Below are positions 7,679-15,061 of a DNA stretch of 17,961 nt, in pieces (the stretch's first letter is position 1; the number at the start of each line of letters is the position of its first letter). Under the pieces are notes generated by a model. The model had not been told where the DNA came from. It ran no database searches and saw only the letters and a list, made by a program, of their open reading frames with translations. Source of the stretch: an uncultured Collinsella sp. (GTDB lineage Bacteria > Actinomycetota > Coriobacteriia > Coriobacteriales > Coriobacteriaceae). The DNA lies in contig URNI01000036.1 of the NCBI GenBank assembly GCA_900549135.1, positions 1 to 17,961 of the forward strand. The letters are read 5' to 3'. A program made the translations under genes and the position numbers.

Positions 7679-8782
7679 ATGGCGACGATGAACGAAAAAG
7701 ATTACTACGAGATTCTGGGTGTCTCCAAGGACGCCACCTCGCGTGATATTCAAAAGGCCTTCCAGCAAAAGGCCCGCAAGCTCCATCCGGACGTCAACAA
7801 AGAGCCGGATGCCGAGGAAAAGTTCAAAGAGGTTTCCGAGGCCTACGCCGTGCTTTCGGATGAGCAAAAACGTGCGCGCTACGACGCCATGCGTTCTGGC
7901 AATCCCTTTGCCGGTGCTCCTACGGCTTCGCCTTATGGTGGCGGCTACGCCGGCAGCGCAGGCTATGGCAATCCTTTTGAGGGCGGCTTTCCTTTTGGCG
8001 GCGCCTGGGGCCAGCAGCGTCGCGGGCAGGCTGCCTACAATCCCGAGAACGGCGCCAATGTGGTCGTCGATATCAAACTCGACGCCAGGGAGGCCAAGGG
8101 CGGTGCCCGCAAGACCGTCCGCTACACGCGCTTCGATACCTGTAGTCACTGCGGAGGCTCGGGTTCTGTCTCCTCCGAGCATGCACATACCTGTCCGAGC
8201 TGCGGCGGTCGCGGCCACATCGACGTCGACCTGTCCTTTCTGTTTGGTGCGGGCACGTTCCAGTCGGTCTGCCCCGAGTGCGGTGGTTCCGGTAAGGTCG
8301 TAGCCGACCCCTGCCCTGATTGCGGTGGCAGCGGTCGTACTCGCATAACCTCCGAGCAGACGATTGAGTTTCCTGCCGGCACGCACGATGGCGATGAGGT
8401 CCGCATTAGCGGCATGGGTCATGCTGGCACCAACGGTGCCGCGGGCGGCGACCTGGTCGGTCGCGCCCATGTTGAAGCCGAGCGCTTGGAAGGCAAAGCT
8501 CGTACCGGTTTTTACCTGATGGGCATCGTGGCGCCGTTTTTGGTACTCTCGGCCATCTCGGGCGTGTTCTCGGCCTTTGCCGTGATGTGCTTTATTCCGT
8601 TTACCATGGGTCTTTTCATGGTGCTTTCGGACGGTGTGCTTCATCGTAGTCTGCTGTGGTGGAAGCGCGGTGTGATGCAGTTTGCCAACGGTTTTGCCAA
8701 CGGCTTCATGTTCGCGCTCGTGTCGGTTTGGTTCGCGAGCTGCTCGCAACGTGCCATGCTTTCGCCCTACGCAATGCAATAA
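7679..8782 (+). CDS. Membrane-anchored J-domain protein with DnaJ-type zinc finger
   Basis: A probable Hsp70 co-chaperone of unusual build, 367 residues. An N-terminal J domain (about 8-70) carries the essential HPD at 36-38. A Gly/Phe-rich linker (about 73-110) follows. Next is a complete DnaJ zinc-finger region with four CxxCxGxG repeats (cysteine pairs at 155/158, 172/175, 198/201 and 212/215). The first C-terminal substrate domain resumes at about 226-265 (IEFPAGTHDGDEVRISG). The expected second C-terminal domain and dimerisation region are missing. In their place are hydrophobic stretches at about 277-303, 304-321 and 335-355, consistent with two or three membrane segments, with FANG repeated at 336-342. 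The ATG at 7679 is chosen because AGGAGG lies at 7664-7669; a GTG at 7658 lies upstream of that site. It sits where hrcA normally lies, just before dnaJ, whose J domain it closely resembles. The J function is well supported; the membrane role is inference. Confidence 0.85.
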   Translation: MATMNEKDYYEILGVSKDATSRDIQKAFQQKARKLHPDVNKEPDAEEKFKEVSEAYAVLSDEQKRARYDAMRSGNPFAGAPTASPYGGGYAGSAGYGNPFEGGFPFGGAWGQQRRGQAAYNPENGANVVVDIKLDAREAKGGARKTVRYTRFDTCSHCGGSGSVSSEHAHTCPSCGGRGHIDVDLSFLFGAGTFQSVCPECGGSGKVVADPCPDCGGSGRTRITSEQTIEFPAGTHDGDEVRISGMGHAGTNGAAGGDLVGRAHVEAERLEGKARTGFYLMGIVAPFLVLSAISGVFSAFAVMCFIPFTMGLFMVLSDGVLHRSLLWWKRGVMQFANGFANGFMFALVSVWFASCSQRAMLSPYAMQ

Positions 8783-8863
8783 CATCAAACCCTCTGTTTG
8801 CGGTCGGCCCAGCTTGGGTATAGGACGCACTGTGACAATAATGAAAGTCGGAAGGATTCGGTC

Positions 8864-10012
8864 GTGTCGGAAAATAGGGATTACTACGAGGTACTTGGCG
8901 TCGACAAGGATGCCGACGCGCGGACGATTAAGCGCGCGTTTCTAAAGAAGGCCCGTACCGTACACCCGGATGTTTCGGACGACCCCGAGGCCGAGGCCAA
9001 GTTCAAGGAGCTCAACGAGGCCTATTCCGTTCTTTCCGATGAGCAGAAGCGTGCTAACTACGACCGTTACGGCACTGCCGACGGCCCTGGTGGTTCGGGC
9101 TACGTCGATATCAACGATATCTTTGGTGGCATGGGCATGGACGACTTGTTCTCGTCGTTCTTTGGCGGCGGTGCCGGCGGTGGCGCCCGCAGCCGTCGTG
9201 AGCGTCGTCGCGGACGTGACATGGCCATCTCGCTTTCGGTGACGCTCGAGGAGGCGGCGCTCGGCTGCAAAAAGACGATCAGCTATGACCGCCTTGCTCC
9301 TTGCGAGGACTGCAATGGCACCGGTAGGGCAGAGGGCGCACAGGAAAAGCAGTGCGGCCGCTGCCACGGTACGGGCTATGTCACGACGGTTCAGCGTTCG
9401 TTCCTGGGCCAGGTTCAGTCTTCCTCGCCTTGCCCCGACTGCCATGGCGAGGGTACGGTTATCGACCATCCCTGCGAGACCTGCGACGGTCAGGGCCGCA
9501 CGCCTTCGCACGAAAAGATCGACATCGATATTCCCGCCGGCGTTTCGACCGGTCGCCAGCTGCGCGTGAGCGGCTTTGGCGAGGCCGGCCTTCGCGGCGA
9601 GCCCTCGGGCGACCTGATTGTCAACGTGCGTGTTGCCGACCATGAGCGCTTTAAGCGCAACGGTGACGACCTGTACCTGGTGAGCGATATCTCGATTGCG
9701 CAGGCTGCGCTCGGCTGCGAGATCGAGGTCGAGGGCATTATGCCCGACGAGGTCGTTAAGGTGACGGTTCCCGCCGGCGCCCAGTACGGCGACACCGTGA
9801 GCGTCAATAATTACGGCATGCCGCGCATTGGCGGTGGCGGTTCGCGTGGCCGCCTGGTCGTGCAACTGCGCGTGGTCGTTCCCACCAATCTCTCCAATAA
9901 GCAGCGCGAGCTGCTCCGTGCTTTTGCCGATGAGATGGGCGATGACGTCGCTTCCGGTAAGAAGTCGGTGACCGACCGTATCAAGAGTGCCCTCGACGAT
10001 ATCCTCGATTAA
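8864..10012 (+). CDS. dnaJ: Chaperone DnaJ (type I, Hsp40)
   Basis: Co-chaperone that stimulates DnaK ATPase and delivers unfolded clients. The 382-residue protein has all canonical parts: a J domain (about 6-70) with HPD at 34-36, a short Gly/Phe region containing IFGGMGMDDLFSSFF, a basic stretch RSRRERRRGRD, a zinc-finger domain with four CxxCxGxG repeats (cysteine pairs 147/150, 164/167, 190/193 and 204/207), two C-terminal beta domains (IDIPAGVSTG and VKVTVPAGAQYGD) and the dimerisation tail. The GTG at 8864 is chosen because AAGGA at 8852-8856 precedes it by seven bases and the J domain starts directly; an in-frame reading from 8798 adds an unrelated 22-residue leader. Position between hemW and phoH matches DnaJ2 of actinobacteria. 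No dnaK, grpE or hrcA is adjacent, and I see no CIRCE or HAIR operator upstream. A weak TATAGG at 8819-8824 could be a -10. Confidence 0.96.
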   Translation: MSENRDYYEVLGVDKDADARTIKRAFLKKARTVHPDVSDDPEAEAKFKELNEAYSVLSDEQKRANYDRYGTADGPGGSGYVDINDIFGGMGMDDLFSSFFGGGAGGGARSRRERRRGRDMAISLSVTLEEAALGCKKTISYDRLAPCEDCNGTGRAEGAQEKQCGRCHGTGYVTTVQRSFLGQVQSSSPCPDCHGEGTVIDHPCETCDGQGRTPSHEKIDIDIPAGVSTGRQLRVSGFGEAGLRGEPSGDLIVNVRVADHERFKRNGDDLYLVSDISIAQAALGCEIEVEGIMPDEVVKVTVPAGAQYGDTVSVNNYGMPRIGGGGSRGRLVVQLRVVVPTNLSNKQRELLRAFADEMGDDVASGKKSVTDRIKSALDDILD

Positions 10013-10021
10013 GGAGCCCGC

Positions 10022-11314
10022 GTGCTCGCACCCCATATTTCCGTCGTCAACCTCGGCTGCCGTGTCAACCGGGTTGAGTCTGACCGTATCACTGCCGATC
10101 TTATGCGCCTGGGCTTTGCTATTGTGGATCCCCAGGATGCCGATCTGATCGTCATTAACACCTGTGCCGTTACGGGCGAGGCCGAGGCCAAGACCCGTAA
10201 GGCCGTCCGTCATGCGCTGGCCCATCCTAACGAGCCCTATGTGCTCGTGACCGGTTGCGTGGTCAATTTACATCCCGAGGAGCTGCTGGAGCTTTCGGAT
10301 CGCGTGATCGCCGAGCCGTCCAAGATCGATGTCGCCGAACGTGTCTGCGAGGTGTTGGGCGTTGAGTCCGATAGCGTTCCCGCCTGCAGCGATGGCGAGG
10401 TGGTCGATGCGCTCGGTCGCTCTCGCCTGGGCGTGAAGATTCAGGACGGCTGCAACCATCGCTGCACCTATTGCATTGTGTGGAAGGCACGCGGCCCCGA
10501 GCGCTCCGTGCCCGTCGAGTCCGTGCTCGAGCAAGTTCGTGAGGCCCAGGAGGCCGGCGTTCCCGAGGTGGTGCTGACCGGTGTGAACTTGGGTGCCTAC
10601 GATGGCAAGAGCGCGACCGACGAGCATGTCGAAATCGATGAGCTGCTCGAGGCCATCATGGAGCGCACGTCTATTCCGCATGTGCGCATTTCCTCGGTCG
10701 AGCCCATGGATATCTCTGAGCGCCTGCTTAAGGTTATGGCGCGCTATCCGCAGCGTATCGCCCCGTTTTTGCACCTGCCCGTGCAGTCCGGCTGCACGGC
10801 GACCCTGCATCGCATGGGCCGTCCCTATAGCGCCGAGGCCTTTGAGGACACGGTGCGTATGATTCGTGCCATCTTGCCCCAGGCGTCCCTTTCGTGCGAT
10901 GTCATCGTCGGTTTTCCCGGTGAGACGGACGAGGAGTTCGAGGAGTCGCTGGCGCTGTGCCGCCGTGTGGGTTTCTCGCGTATGCACGTGTTCCGCTACA
11001 GCAAGCGTCCCGGTACCCTTGCTGCCGACATGCCCGAACAGGTGCCGCCCGAGGTTATGGCCGAGCGCAGCCGCCGTATGCGGGCCGCTGCACAGGAGCT
11101 CGCTATTGCCGACGCTCGCCGTCGCGTGGGCACGGTCGAGCGTGCCGTGCTCGAGTATGGCGACAACCTGACGCTCGGCTCGTTCCATCATGCCCGTCTT
11201 GACGATACCTGTGGACTTACAGCCCCGTGCCTGCTCGATGTTGCTATCATCGGAGTCGATGATTCCGGCTTGGTCCATGCACGCAGGGAGGTTCATGGAA
11301 GCCTCGAAGATTAG
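10022..11314 (+). CDS. mtaB: tRNA threonylcarbamoyladenosine (t6A37) methylthiotransferase MtaB
   Basis: A radical SAM methylthiotransferase that converts t6A to ms2t6A at position 37 of ANN-decoding tRNAs, stabilising codon pairing. The 430-residue protein has the N-terminal UPF0004 domain with its three cluster cysteines at 13 (NLGCRVN), 48 (INTCAVT) and 79 (VTGCVV). The radical SAM motif CNHRCTYC follows, with cysteines at 144, 148 and 151. Further family motifs are VVLTGVNLGAYDG, RISSVEPMD, HLPVQSGC and DVIVGFPGETDEEFEE. The C-terminal part could be a divergent TRAM domain. The NLGCRVN signature and dnaJ-linked location, as in Bacillus yqeV, favour MtaB over MiaB or RimO. The GTG start lies nine bases after the dnaJ stop, and AAGGAG spans that stop codon. 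The gene overlaps phoH by 20 bases. Confidence 0.93.
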   Translation: MLAPHISVVNLGCRVNRVESDRITADLMRLGFAIVDPQDADLIVINTCAVTGEAEAKTRKAVRHALAHPNEPYVLVTGCVVNLHPEELLELSDRVIAEPSKIDVAERVCEVLGVESDSVPACSDGEVVDALGRSRLGVKIQDGCNHRCTYCIVWKARGPERSVPVESVLEQVREAQEAGVPEVVLTGVNLGAYDGKSATDEHVEIDELLEAIMERTSIPHVRISSVEPMDISERLLKVMARYPQRIAPFLHLPVQSGCTATLHRMGRPYSAEAFEDTVRMIRAILPQASLSCDVIVGFPGETDEEFEESLALCRRVGFSRMHVFRYSKRPGTLAADMPEQVPPEVMAERSRRMRAAAQELAIADARRRVGTVERAVLEYGDNLTLGSFHHARLDDTCGLTAPCLLDVAIIGVDDSGLVHARREVHGSLED

Positions 11315-12281
11315 ACTTACCGTTCCCGAGGGGATTGATCCCTCGCGCGTTTTGGGCGCCGGCGACGGCGTCCTTCGTGCGCTCGAGAGCTTGGTTCGCG
11401 CTCATGTGGTCGCCCGTGGCGATAGCATCTCCGTGAGCGGCGACCCGGACGAGGTCGAACTCGTGGCGCGCTTTTTCGAGCACGCTTTTCGCGAGGCGGC
11501 CGCCGGGCGCACGCTGTCTGCCGACGATGTCTCTCGCTGCCTGGCCGTCTTGCGCGACGGTGAGCACGAGGCTACGTCGCTTCGCGATGACGTGCTGCTT
11601 TCGTATCGCGGCCGCGTCATTCGCCCCAAGACGCTCGGCCAAAAGCGCTATGTGGATGCCATCTGCACGCATACCATCACGTTTGGCCTGGGTCCTGCCG
11701 GCACCGGTAAGACCTATCTGGCCATGGCGCTCGCCGTTGCCGCGCTCAAGCGTCACGAGGTGGGCCGTCTGATCTTGACGCGTCCGGTTGTCGAGGCGGG
11801 GGAGAATCTGGGCTTTTTGCCCGGCACCCTCGAGGAAAAGGTCGATCCCTACATGCGTCCGCTTTACGACGCCCTTTTTGACATGATGGATCGCGAGCGC
11901 ACCGATGAGCTTATGGAGCGCGGCGTGATCGAGATCGCCCCGCTTGCCTACATGCGCGGCCGCACGCTGAGTGATGCCTTCGTGGTGCTCGACGAGGCGC
12001 AAAATACCACGCCCGAGCAGATGAAGATGTTCCTGACGCGCCTGGGCTTCAACTCCAAGTTCGTGATTACCGGCGACCTGAGCCAGCGTGACCTGGTGGG
12101 TCGTCGTGGTGGCTTGGCGGATGTCGAGAAGATTTTGGGCCGTGTCGATGATGTCGCATTTTCGCACCTCGAGCGTGCCGACGTGGTGCGCCATGCCTTG
12201 GTGGGACGTATCGTCGAGGCATACGATACTTATGATGATGTGCGCGAGAAGCGCGTACGTGACCGAAAGGAGTCCCGTTGA
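11295..12281 (+). CDS. phoH: PhoH family P-loop ATPase
   Basis: A PhoH-like ATPase related to the helicase half of superfamily 1 enzymes, often linked to RNA metabolism. Its exact biochemical role is unsettled. The 328-residue product has a small N-terminal KH-like region (about 1-95), then the PhoH domain opening RPKTLGQKRYVDAI, with Walker A GPAGTGKT at 133-140, LTRPVVEAGENLGFLPG, Walker B VVLDEAQN at 230-237, and ITGDLSQRDL. The ATG at 11295 has AGGGAGG at 11285-11291 and lies 20 bases inside mtaB; the in-frame extension to 11190 is rejected because it is read from within mtaB and does not resemble the family. ybeY begins on the last bases of phoH, so the two are translationally coupled, as in most bacteria where phoH and ybeY are neighbours. 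Confidence 0.94.
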   Translation: MEASKIRLTVPEGIDPSRVLGAGDGVLRALESLVRAHVVARGDSISVSGDPDEVELVARFFEHAFREAAAGRTLSADDVSRCLAVLRDGEHEATSLRDDVLLSYRGRVIRPKTLGQKRYVDAICTHTITFGLGPAGTGKTYLAMALAVAALKRHEVGRLILTRPVVEAGENLGFLPGTLEEKVDPYMRPLYDALFDMMDRERTDELMERGVIEIAPLAYMRGRTLSDAFVVLDEAQNTTPEQMKMFLTRLGFNSKFVITGDLSQRDLVGRRGGLADVEKILGRVDDVAFSHLERADVVRHALVGRIVEAYDTYDDVREKRVRDRKESR

Positions 12282-12787
12282 GTGTATTGATCAGCAACGA
12301 TGCCGAGCTCGATACGCTGCTCGACGCGCAGGAGGTGGAGCACATCTGCGAGGTTGTGCTTGCCGCCGAGGGCGTTGAGCGTGAAGTCGAGATTTCCCTT
12401 TCGTATGTCGACGAGAACGAGATGCACGAGCTCAACCACGAGTGGCGCGGTATCGACCGCACCACCGATGTGCTCTCGTTTGAATGCGACTCGGCCTTTG
12501 ACGAGGATATTCCCGCCGACGAGACGCTCGAGCTCGGCGATATCATCTTGGCCCCGCAGGTTATTGCCCGTCAGGCCCCCGGTTTTGGCAATAGCCCCGC
12601 TGACGAGTGTCGTCTGATGCTCGTACACGGCATGCTGCACCTGCTGGGCCATGACCATATCGAGGACGACGAGGCCGAGGTCATGGAGGCCCGCGAGGAC
12701 GCCATCCTTCGCGATCTGGCGCTCGAGCGCGGCGAGGACCCCAAGCTAGTCCACGTCGGCCCCATCACCAACCACGCCCACGACTAG
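12278..12787 (+). CDS. ybeY: Endoribonuclease YbeY, 16S rRNA 3'-end maturation
   Basis: A zinc-dependent single-strand endoribonuclease needed for 16S rRNA 3'-end maturation and 70S quality control. The 169-residue product contains LNHEWRGIDRTTDVLSF (52-68), equivalent to the conserved Arg-containing segment of E. coli YbeY, then LGDIILAP, and the metal site HGMLHLLGHDH with His117, His121 and His127. Initiation is assigned to TTG at 12278, which overlaps the phoH stop as TTGA, with AGGAG at 12268-12272 five bases upstream. A second TTG at 12287 would shorten the protein by three residues and cannot be excluded. The C-terminal tail past the HxxxHxxxxxH site (about 40 residues, acidic then GEDPKLVHVGP) is longer than in some homologues. 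Translational coupling to phoH is likely. Confidence 0.95.
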   Translation: MSVLISNDAELDTLLDAQEVEHICEVVLAAEGVEREVEISLSYVDENEMHELNHEWRGIDRTTDVLSFECDSAFDEDIPADETLELGDIILAPQVIARQAPGFGNSPADECRLMLVHGMLHLLGHDHIEDDEAEVMEAREDAILRDLALERGEDPKLVHVGPITNHAHD

Positions 12788-12796
12788 GAGCCGTCT

Positions 12797-13174
12797 ATGA
12801 TTCCCGGATCGAACAAGGACCATCCGTCCTTCTTAAAGTCGTTTTCCTACGCCATGGAGGGCTTCGTCACCGCCGTCAAGACCGAGCGCAACATTAAGGT
12901 CATGCTCGTGGCGGGCGTGTGCACCGTCATTGCCGGCTGTATCGTGGGCCTCGACATTGCCGAGTGGGCCACGATTATCATCTGTTGTGGCCTGGTGATT
13001 CACGGCGAGCTGTGCAACACCGCTATGGAGGCTATCGTCGACCTAGCGACCCAGGAGCTCCATCCGCTGGCCAAGCGTGCGAAGGACATCGCCGCCGCCT
13101 CTGTATACGTTCTTTCCATCACCGCCGCGATTGTTGGCTTGCTGGTATTTGCCCACGCGCTCGGCTTTATTTAG
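12797..13174 (+). CDS. dgkA: Diacylglycerol/undecaprenol kinase, DgkA family
   Basis: A small integral membrane kinase. In Gram-positive bacteria the characterised members phosphorylate undecaprenol, feeding the lipid carrier used for cell-wall synthesis, while E. coli DgkA uses diacylglycerol. The 125-residue protein has a cytoplasmic amphipathic N-terminus (FLKSFSYAMEGFVTAVKTERN), a hydrophobic segment at about 34-51, another at about 56-69, the catalytic motif GELCNTAMEAIVD (70-82, with Glu71, Asn74, Glu78 and Asp82), then HPLAKRAKDIAAASV (89-103) and a third membrane helix at about 104-120. Length agrees with the family. The ATG lies nine bases after the ybeY stop, and TAGGAG overlapping that stop provides the binding site. 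A dgkA between ybeY and era matches the Bacillus order. The undecaprenol preference is inferred. Confidence 0.93.
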   Translation: MIPGSNKDHPSFLKSFSYAMEGFVTAVKTERNIKVMLVAGVCTVIAGCIVGLDIAEWATIIICCGLVIHGELCNTAMEAIVDLATQELHPLAKRAKDIAAASVYVLSITAAIVGLLVFAHALGFI

Positions 13175-13186
13175 AAAGGGATTCCC

Positions 13187-14257
13187 ATGTCCGACAATAT
13201 GCAGTCTGCCGATGAAGTTTTGGATGACGAGGTCCTGGACGAGGCTGAAGGTGCCGATTCGTTTGACGAGGCCGAGGAGTTCGACCCGTTTGAGGGCATG
13301 AGCGATGAGGAGCTCGACGCCCTGTGCGACGAGGACGACAACCTCGCGGGCTTTGGCGACGTTGAGCCTGGTTTCCGCAGCGGCTTCGTGGCCCTGGTCG
13401 GTCGTCCCAACGCCGGTAAGTCCACGCTGCTCAACGCCTGCTATGGCAAAAAGGTCGCCATCACCTCGCCGGTGGCCCAGACGACCCGCCGCCGCATGCG
13501 CGCCGTCCTCAACCGTCCCGGCTACCAGCTGGTCTTTGTCGATACCCCGGGCATTCATAAGCCCAAGGACGGCTTGGGATCCGAGCTCAACAAGAGCGCG
13601 TTGTTCGAGCTGAACGATGTCGATGTCGTCGCGTTTTTGATTGATGCCACCAAGCCGATCGGCAGGGGAGACGCCTGGGTTGCCGAGCGCGTCAGATGCG
13701 CTCGTTGCAAGAAGGTCCTGGTGCTCACCAAGGCCGATGAGGCCGACCCCGCACAGGTCATGGAGCAGCTTAAGGCTGCCCACGAGCTTATGGAATATGA
13801 CGACGAGATTGTGACGTCGTCGGTCAAGAACTTCAACGTCGATGCCTTTATCGAGACCGTTGCGCACTTTTTGCCCGAGGGTCCGCGTTGGTTCCCCGAG
13901 GACATGGGTACCGACGCTTCCGATGAGACGCTCGTTGCCGAGTTTGTGCGCGAGAAGGTCTTGCGCCGCACCCGTGATGAGATCCCGCACTCCGTTGGCG
14001 TGATCTGCGATGCGCTCGAGCAGACCAAGAAGGTGCTGCGCGTGCACGCCACCATTTACGTCGAGCGCGAGGGCCAAAAGGGCATCATCATCGGCAAGGG
14101 CGGCGAGATGATCAAGCATATCGGTATCGACGCCCGTCGCGATCTTGAGCGCATTTTTGGCACGCAGGTCTTTTTGGAGCTGGACGTGAAGGTCAAGGCC
14201 GGCTGGCGTGACGACGAGGCCCAGATTCGCCGCTTTGGCTACAACGCCGAGGACTAA
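13187..14257 (+). CDS. era: GTPase Era with acidic N-terminal extension
   Basis: An essential GTPase that binds the 3' end of 16S rRNA and assists 30S assembly. The 356-residue product is longer than typical Era (about 300) because of an N-terminal stretch of roughly 60 residues rich in Asp and Glu. The G domain then begins: G1 GRPNAGKST (72-80), the SPVAQTTRRRMR switch I region, and G3 DTPG (119-122). The G4 position reads TKAD (181-184) instead of the usual NKxD. The C-terminal KH domain has GKGG at 303-306 within IIIGKGGEMIKHIG. A purine-rich AGAAAGGGA precedes the ATG at 13187, supporting the long start; Met38 has only a poorly spaced site. It lies between dgkA and recO, as in other Gram-positives. 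Identity is clear; the extension's role is unknown. Confidence 0.95.
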   Translation: MSDNMQSADEVLDDEVLDEAEGADSFDEAEEFDPFEGMSDEELDALCDEDDNLAGFGDVEPGFRSGFVALVGRPNAGKSTLLNACYGKKVAITSPVAQTTRRRMRAVLNRPGYQLVFVDTPGIHKPKDGLGSELNKSALFELNDVDVVAFLIDATKPIGRGDAWVAERVRCARCKKVLVLTKADEADPAQVMEQLKAAHELMEYDDEIVTSSVKNFNVDAFIETVAHFLPEGPRWFPEDMGTDASDETLVAEFVREKVLRRTRDEIPHSVGVICDALEQTKKVLRVHATIYVEREGQKGIIIGKGGEMIKHIGIDARRDLERIFGTQVFLELDVKVKAGWRDDEAQIRRFGYNAED

Positions 14258-14272
14258 GGACGCGCGGCGCGC

Positions 14273-15022
14273 ATGGCAGGCTCCCGGACATATCGCACGA
14301 AAGTGCTCGTGCTCGATAAGACTAAGCTCAAAGAGACCGACCTGATCTTGACGATGCTTGACGAGCGGGGGCGGCAGGTTCGTGCCGTGGCAAAGGGCGC
14401 CCGCAAACCCGGCGGACGCCTGGCTGCGCGCTGCGAGCTGTTCTGTACGGTAGATATGCTGCTCGCACATGGACGGTCACTCGACGTGGTTTCCCAGGCC
14501 GAGCTTATGGAGGCGCCGCTCGGCGTTGCGCCCGATTACGAGACGACCTGCGCCGCAAGCGCGATCGCCGAGGTCGCGCGCGCGTGCTCGTTCGAGGACG
14601 CCGAGGACCCGTTTACCTTTGCTATAACGCAGCGAGCGCTTGCCCTGGTGGGCAGCGGGCTCGACACGGCGCATATGGATCTACTTGTGGCGGCATATGT
14701 CTTTAAGCTGCTGTCGCACGTTGGCTATCGACCCGATTTTTCGGCCTGCGTGCTGTGCGGAGACCCCATGCTGTCGTATTTTTCGCCCCAGGCGGGCGGC
14801 CTCATGTGCGGGTCGTGCGCGTCGAGCGTTCCAGGTGCCGAGCTGGTGTCGACCGGTGAGGCCGCATGGCTGCGCGCCCTCATGTCCATGACCTTCGATG
14901 CGCTTTTGGCCGAGCGAATCGACCCGCATACCGCAGCCTTTTTGCTGGGGCTTTCGCATGTTTGGGCTGCGACGCACACCGATCAGCGCCTCCGTGCGAT
15001 GGAATTCATGTTGGGTCGGTGA
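14273..15022 (+). CDS. recO: DNA repair protein RecO
   Basis: A recombination mediator that, with RecR, loads RecA onto SSB-coated single-stranded DNA and anneals complementary strands in gap repair. The 249-residue protein has the N-terminal OB fold opening YRTKVLVLDKTKLKETDLIL, then VRAVAKGARKPGGRLAARCE, a helical middle, and a zinc finger with Cys159, Cys162, Cys179 and Cys182 (CVLCGDP and GGLMCGSC). Length is normal for the family. The start lies 15 bases after the era stop; AAGGA at 14256-14260 is a somewhat distant binding site. It is the last gene of the dnaJ-to-recO cluster. No clear terminator follows it, so some transcription may continue into rpsO. Confidence 0.94.
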   Translation: MAGSRTYRTKVLVLDKTKLKETDLILTMLDERGRQVRAVAKGARKPGGRLAARCELFCTVDMLLAHGRSLDVVSQAELMEAPLGVAPDYETTCAASAIAEVARACSFEDAEDPFTFAITQRALALVGSGLDTAHMDLLVAAYVFKLLSHVGYRPDFSACVLCGDPMLSYFSPQAGGLMCGSCASSVPGAELVSTGEAAWLRALMSMTFDALLAERIDPHTAAFLLGLSHVWAATHTDQRLRAMEFMLGR

Positions 15023-15046
15023 TGATGCGCAGGCGCGGGCTGCTTG

Positions 15047-15055
15047 TGGTAACAT
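15047..15055 (+). promoter_or_regulatory. Extended -10 promoter for rpsO
   Basis: TGGTAACAT at 15047-15055 is an extended -10 (TGn plus TAACAT), 25 bases after the recO stop. It predicts a start near 15062 and a leader of about 100 bases before rpsO. No good -35 is seen, which is acceptable for an extended -10. Confidence 0.5.
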
Positions 15056-15061
15056 ACCGAC

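Noticed and set aside
8681..8704. Two near-identical 12-base copies (TTTGCCAACGG plus one base) in the membrane J-protein gene.
   Set aside because: Only two copies, in frame, encoding FANG twice; most likely a minor local duplication rather than a functional repeat array.
11199..11250. TTGACG (11199-11204) and TATCAT (11245-11250) as an internal promoter for phoH.
   Set aside because: The spacing is 40 bases, and both lie in mtaB coding sequence, so the match is probably chance.
11190..11294. Upstream in-frame extension of PhoH by 35 residues.
   Set aside because: It is read from inside mtaB in another frame, while the ATG at 11295 has a clear AGGGAGG site.
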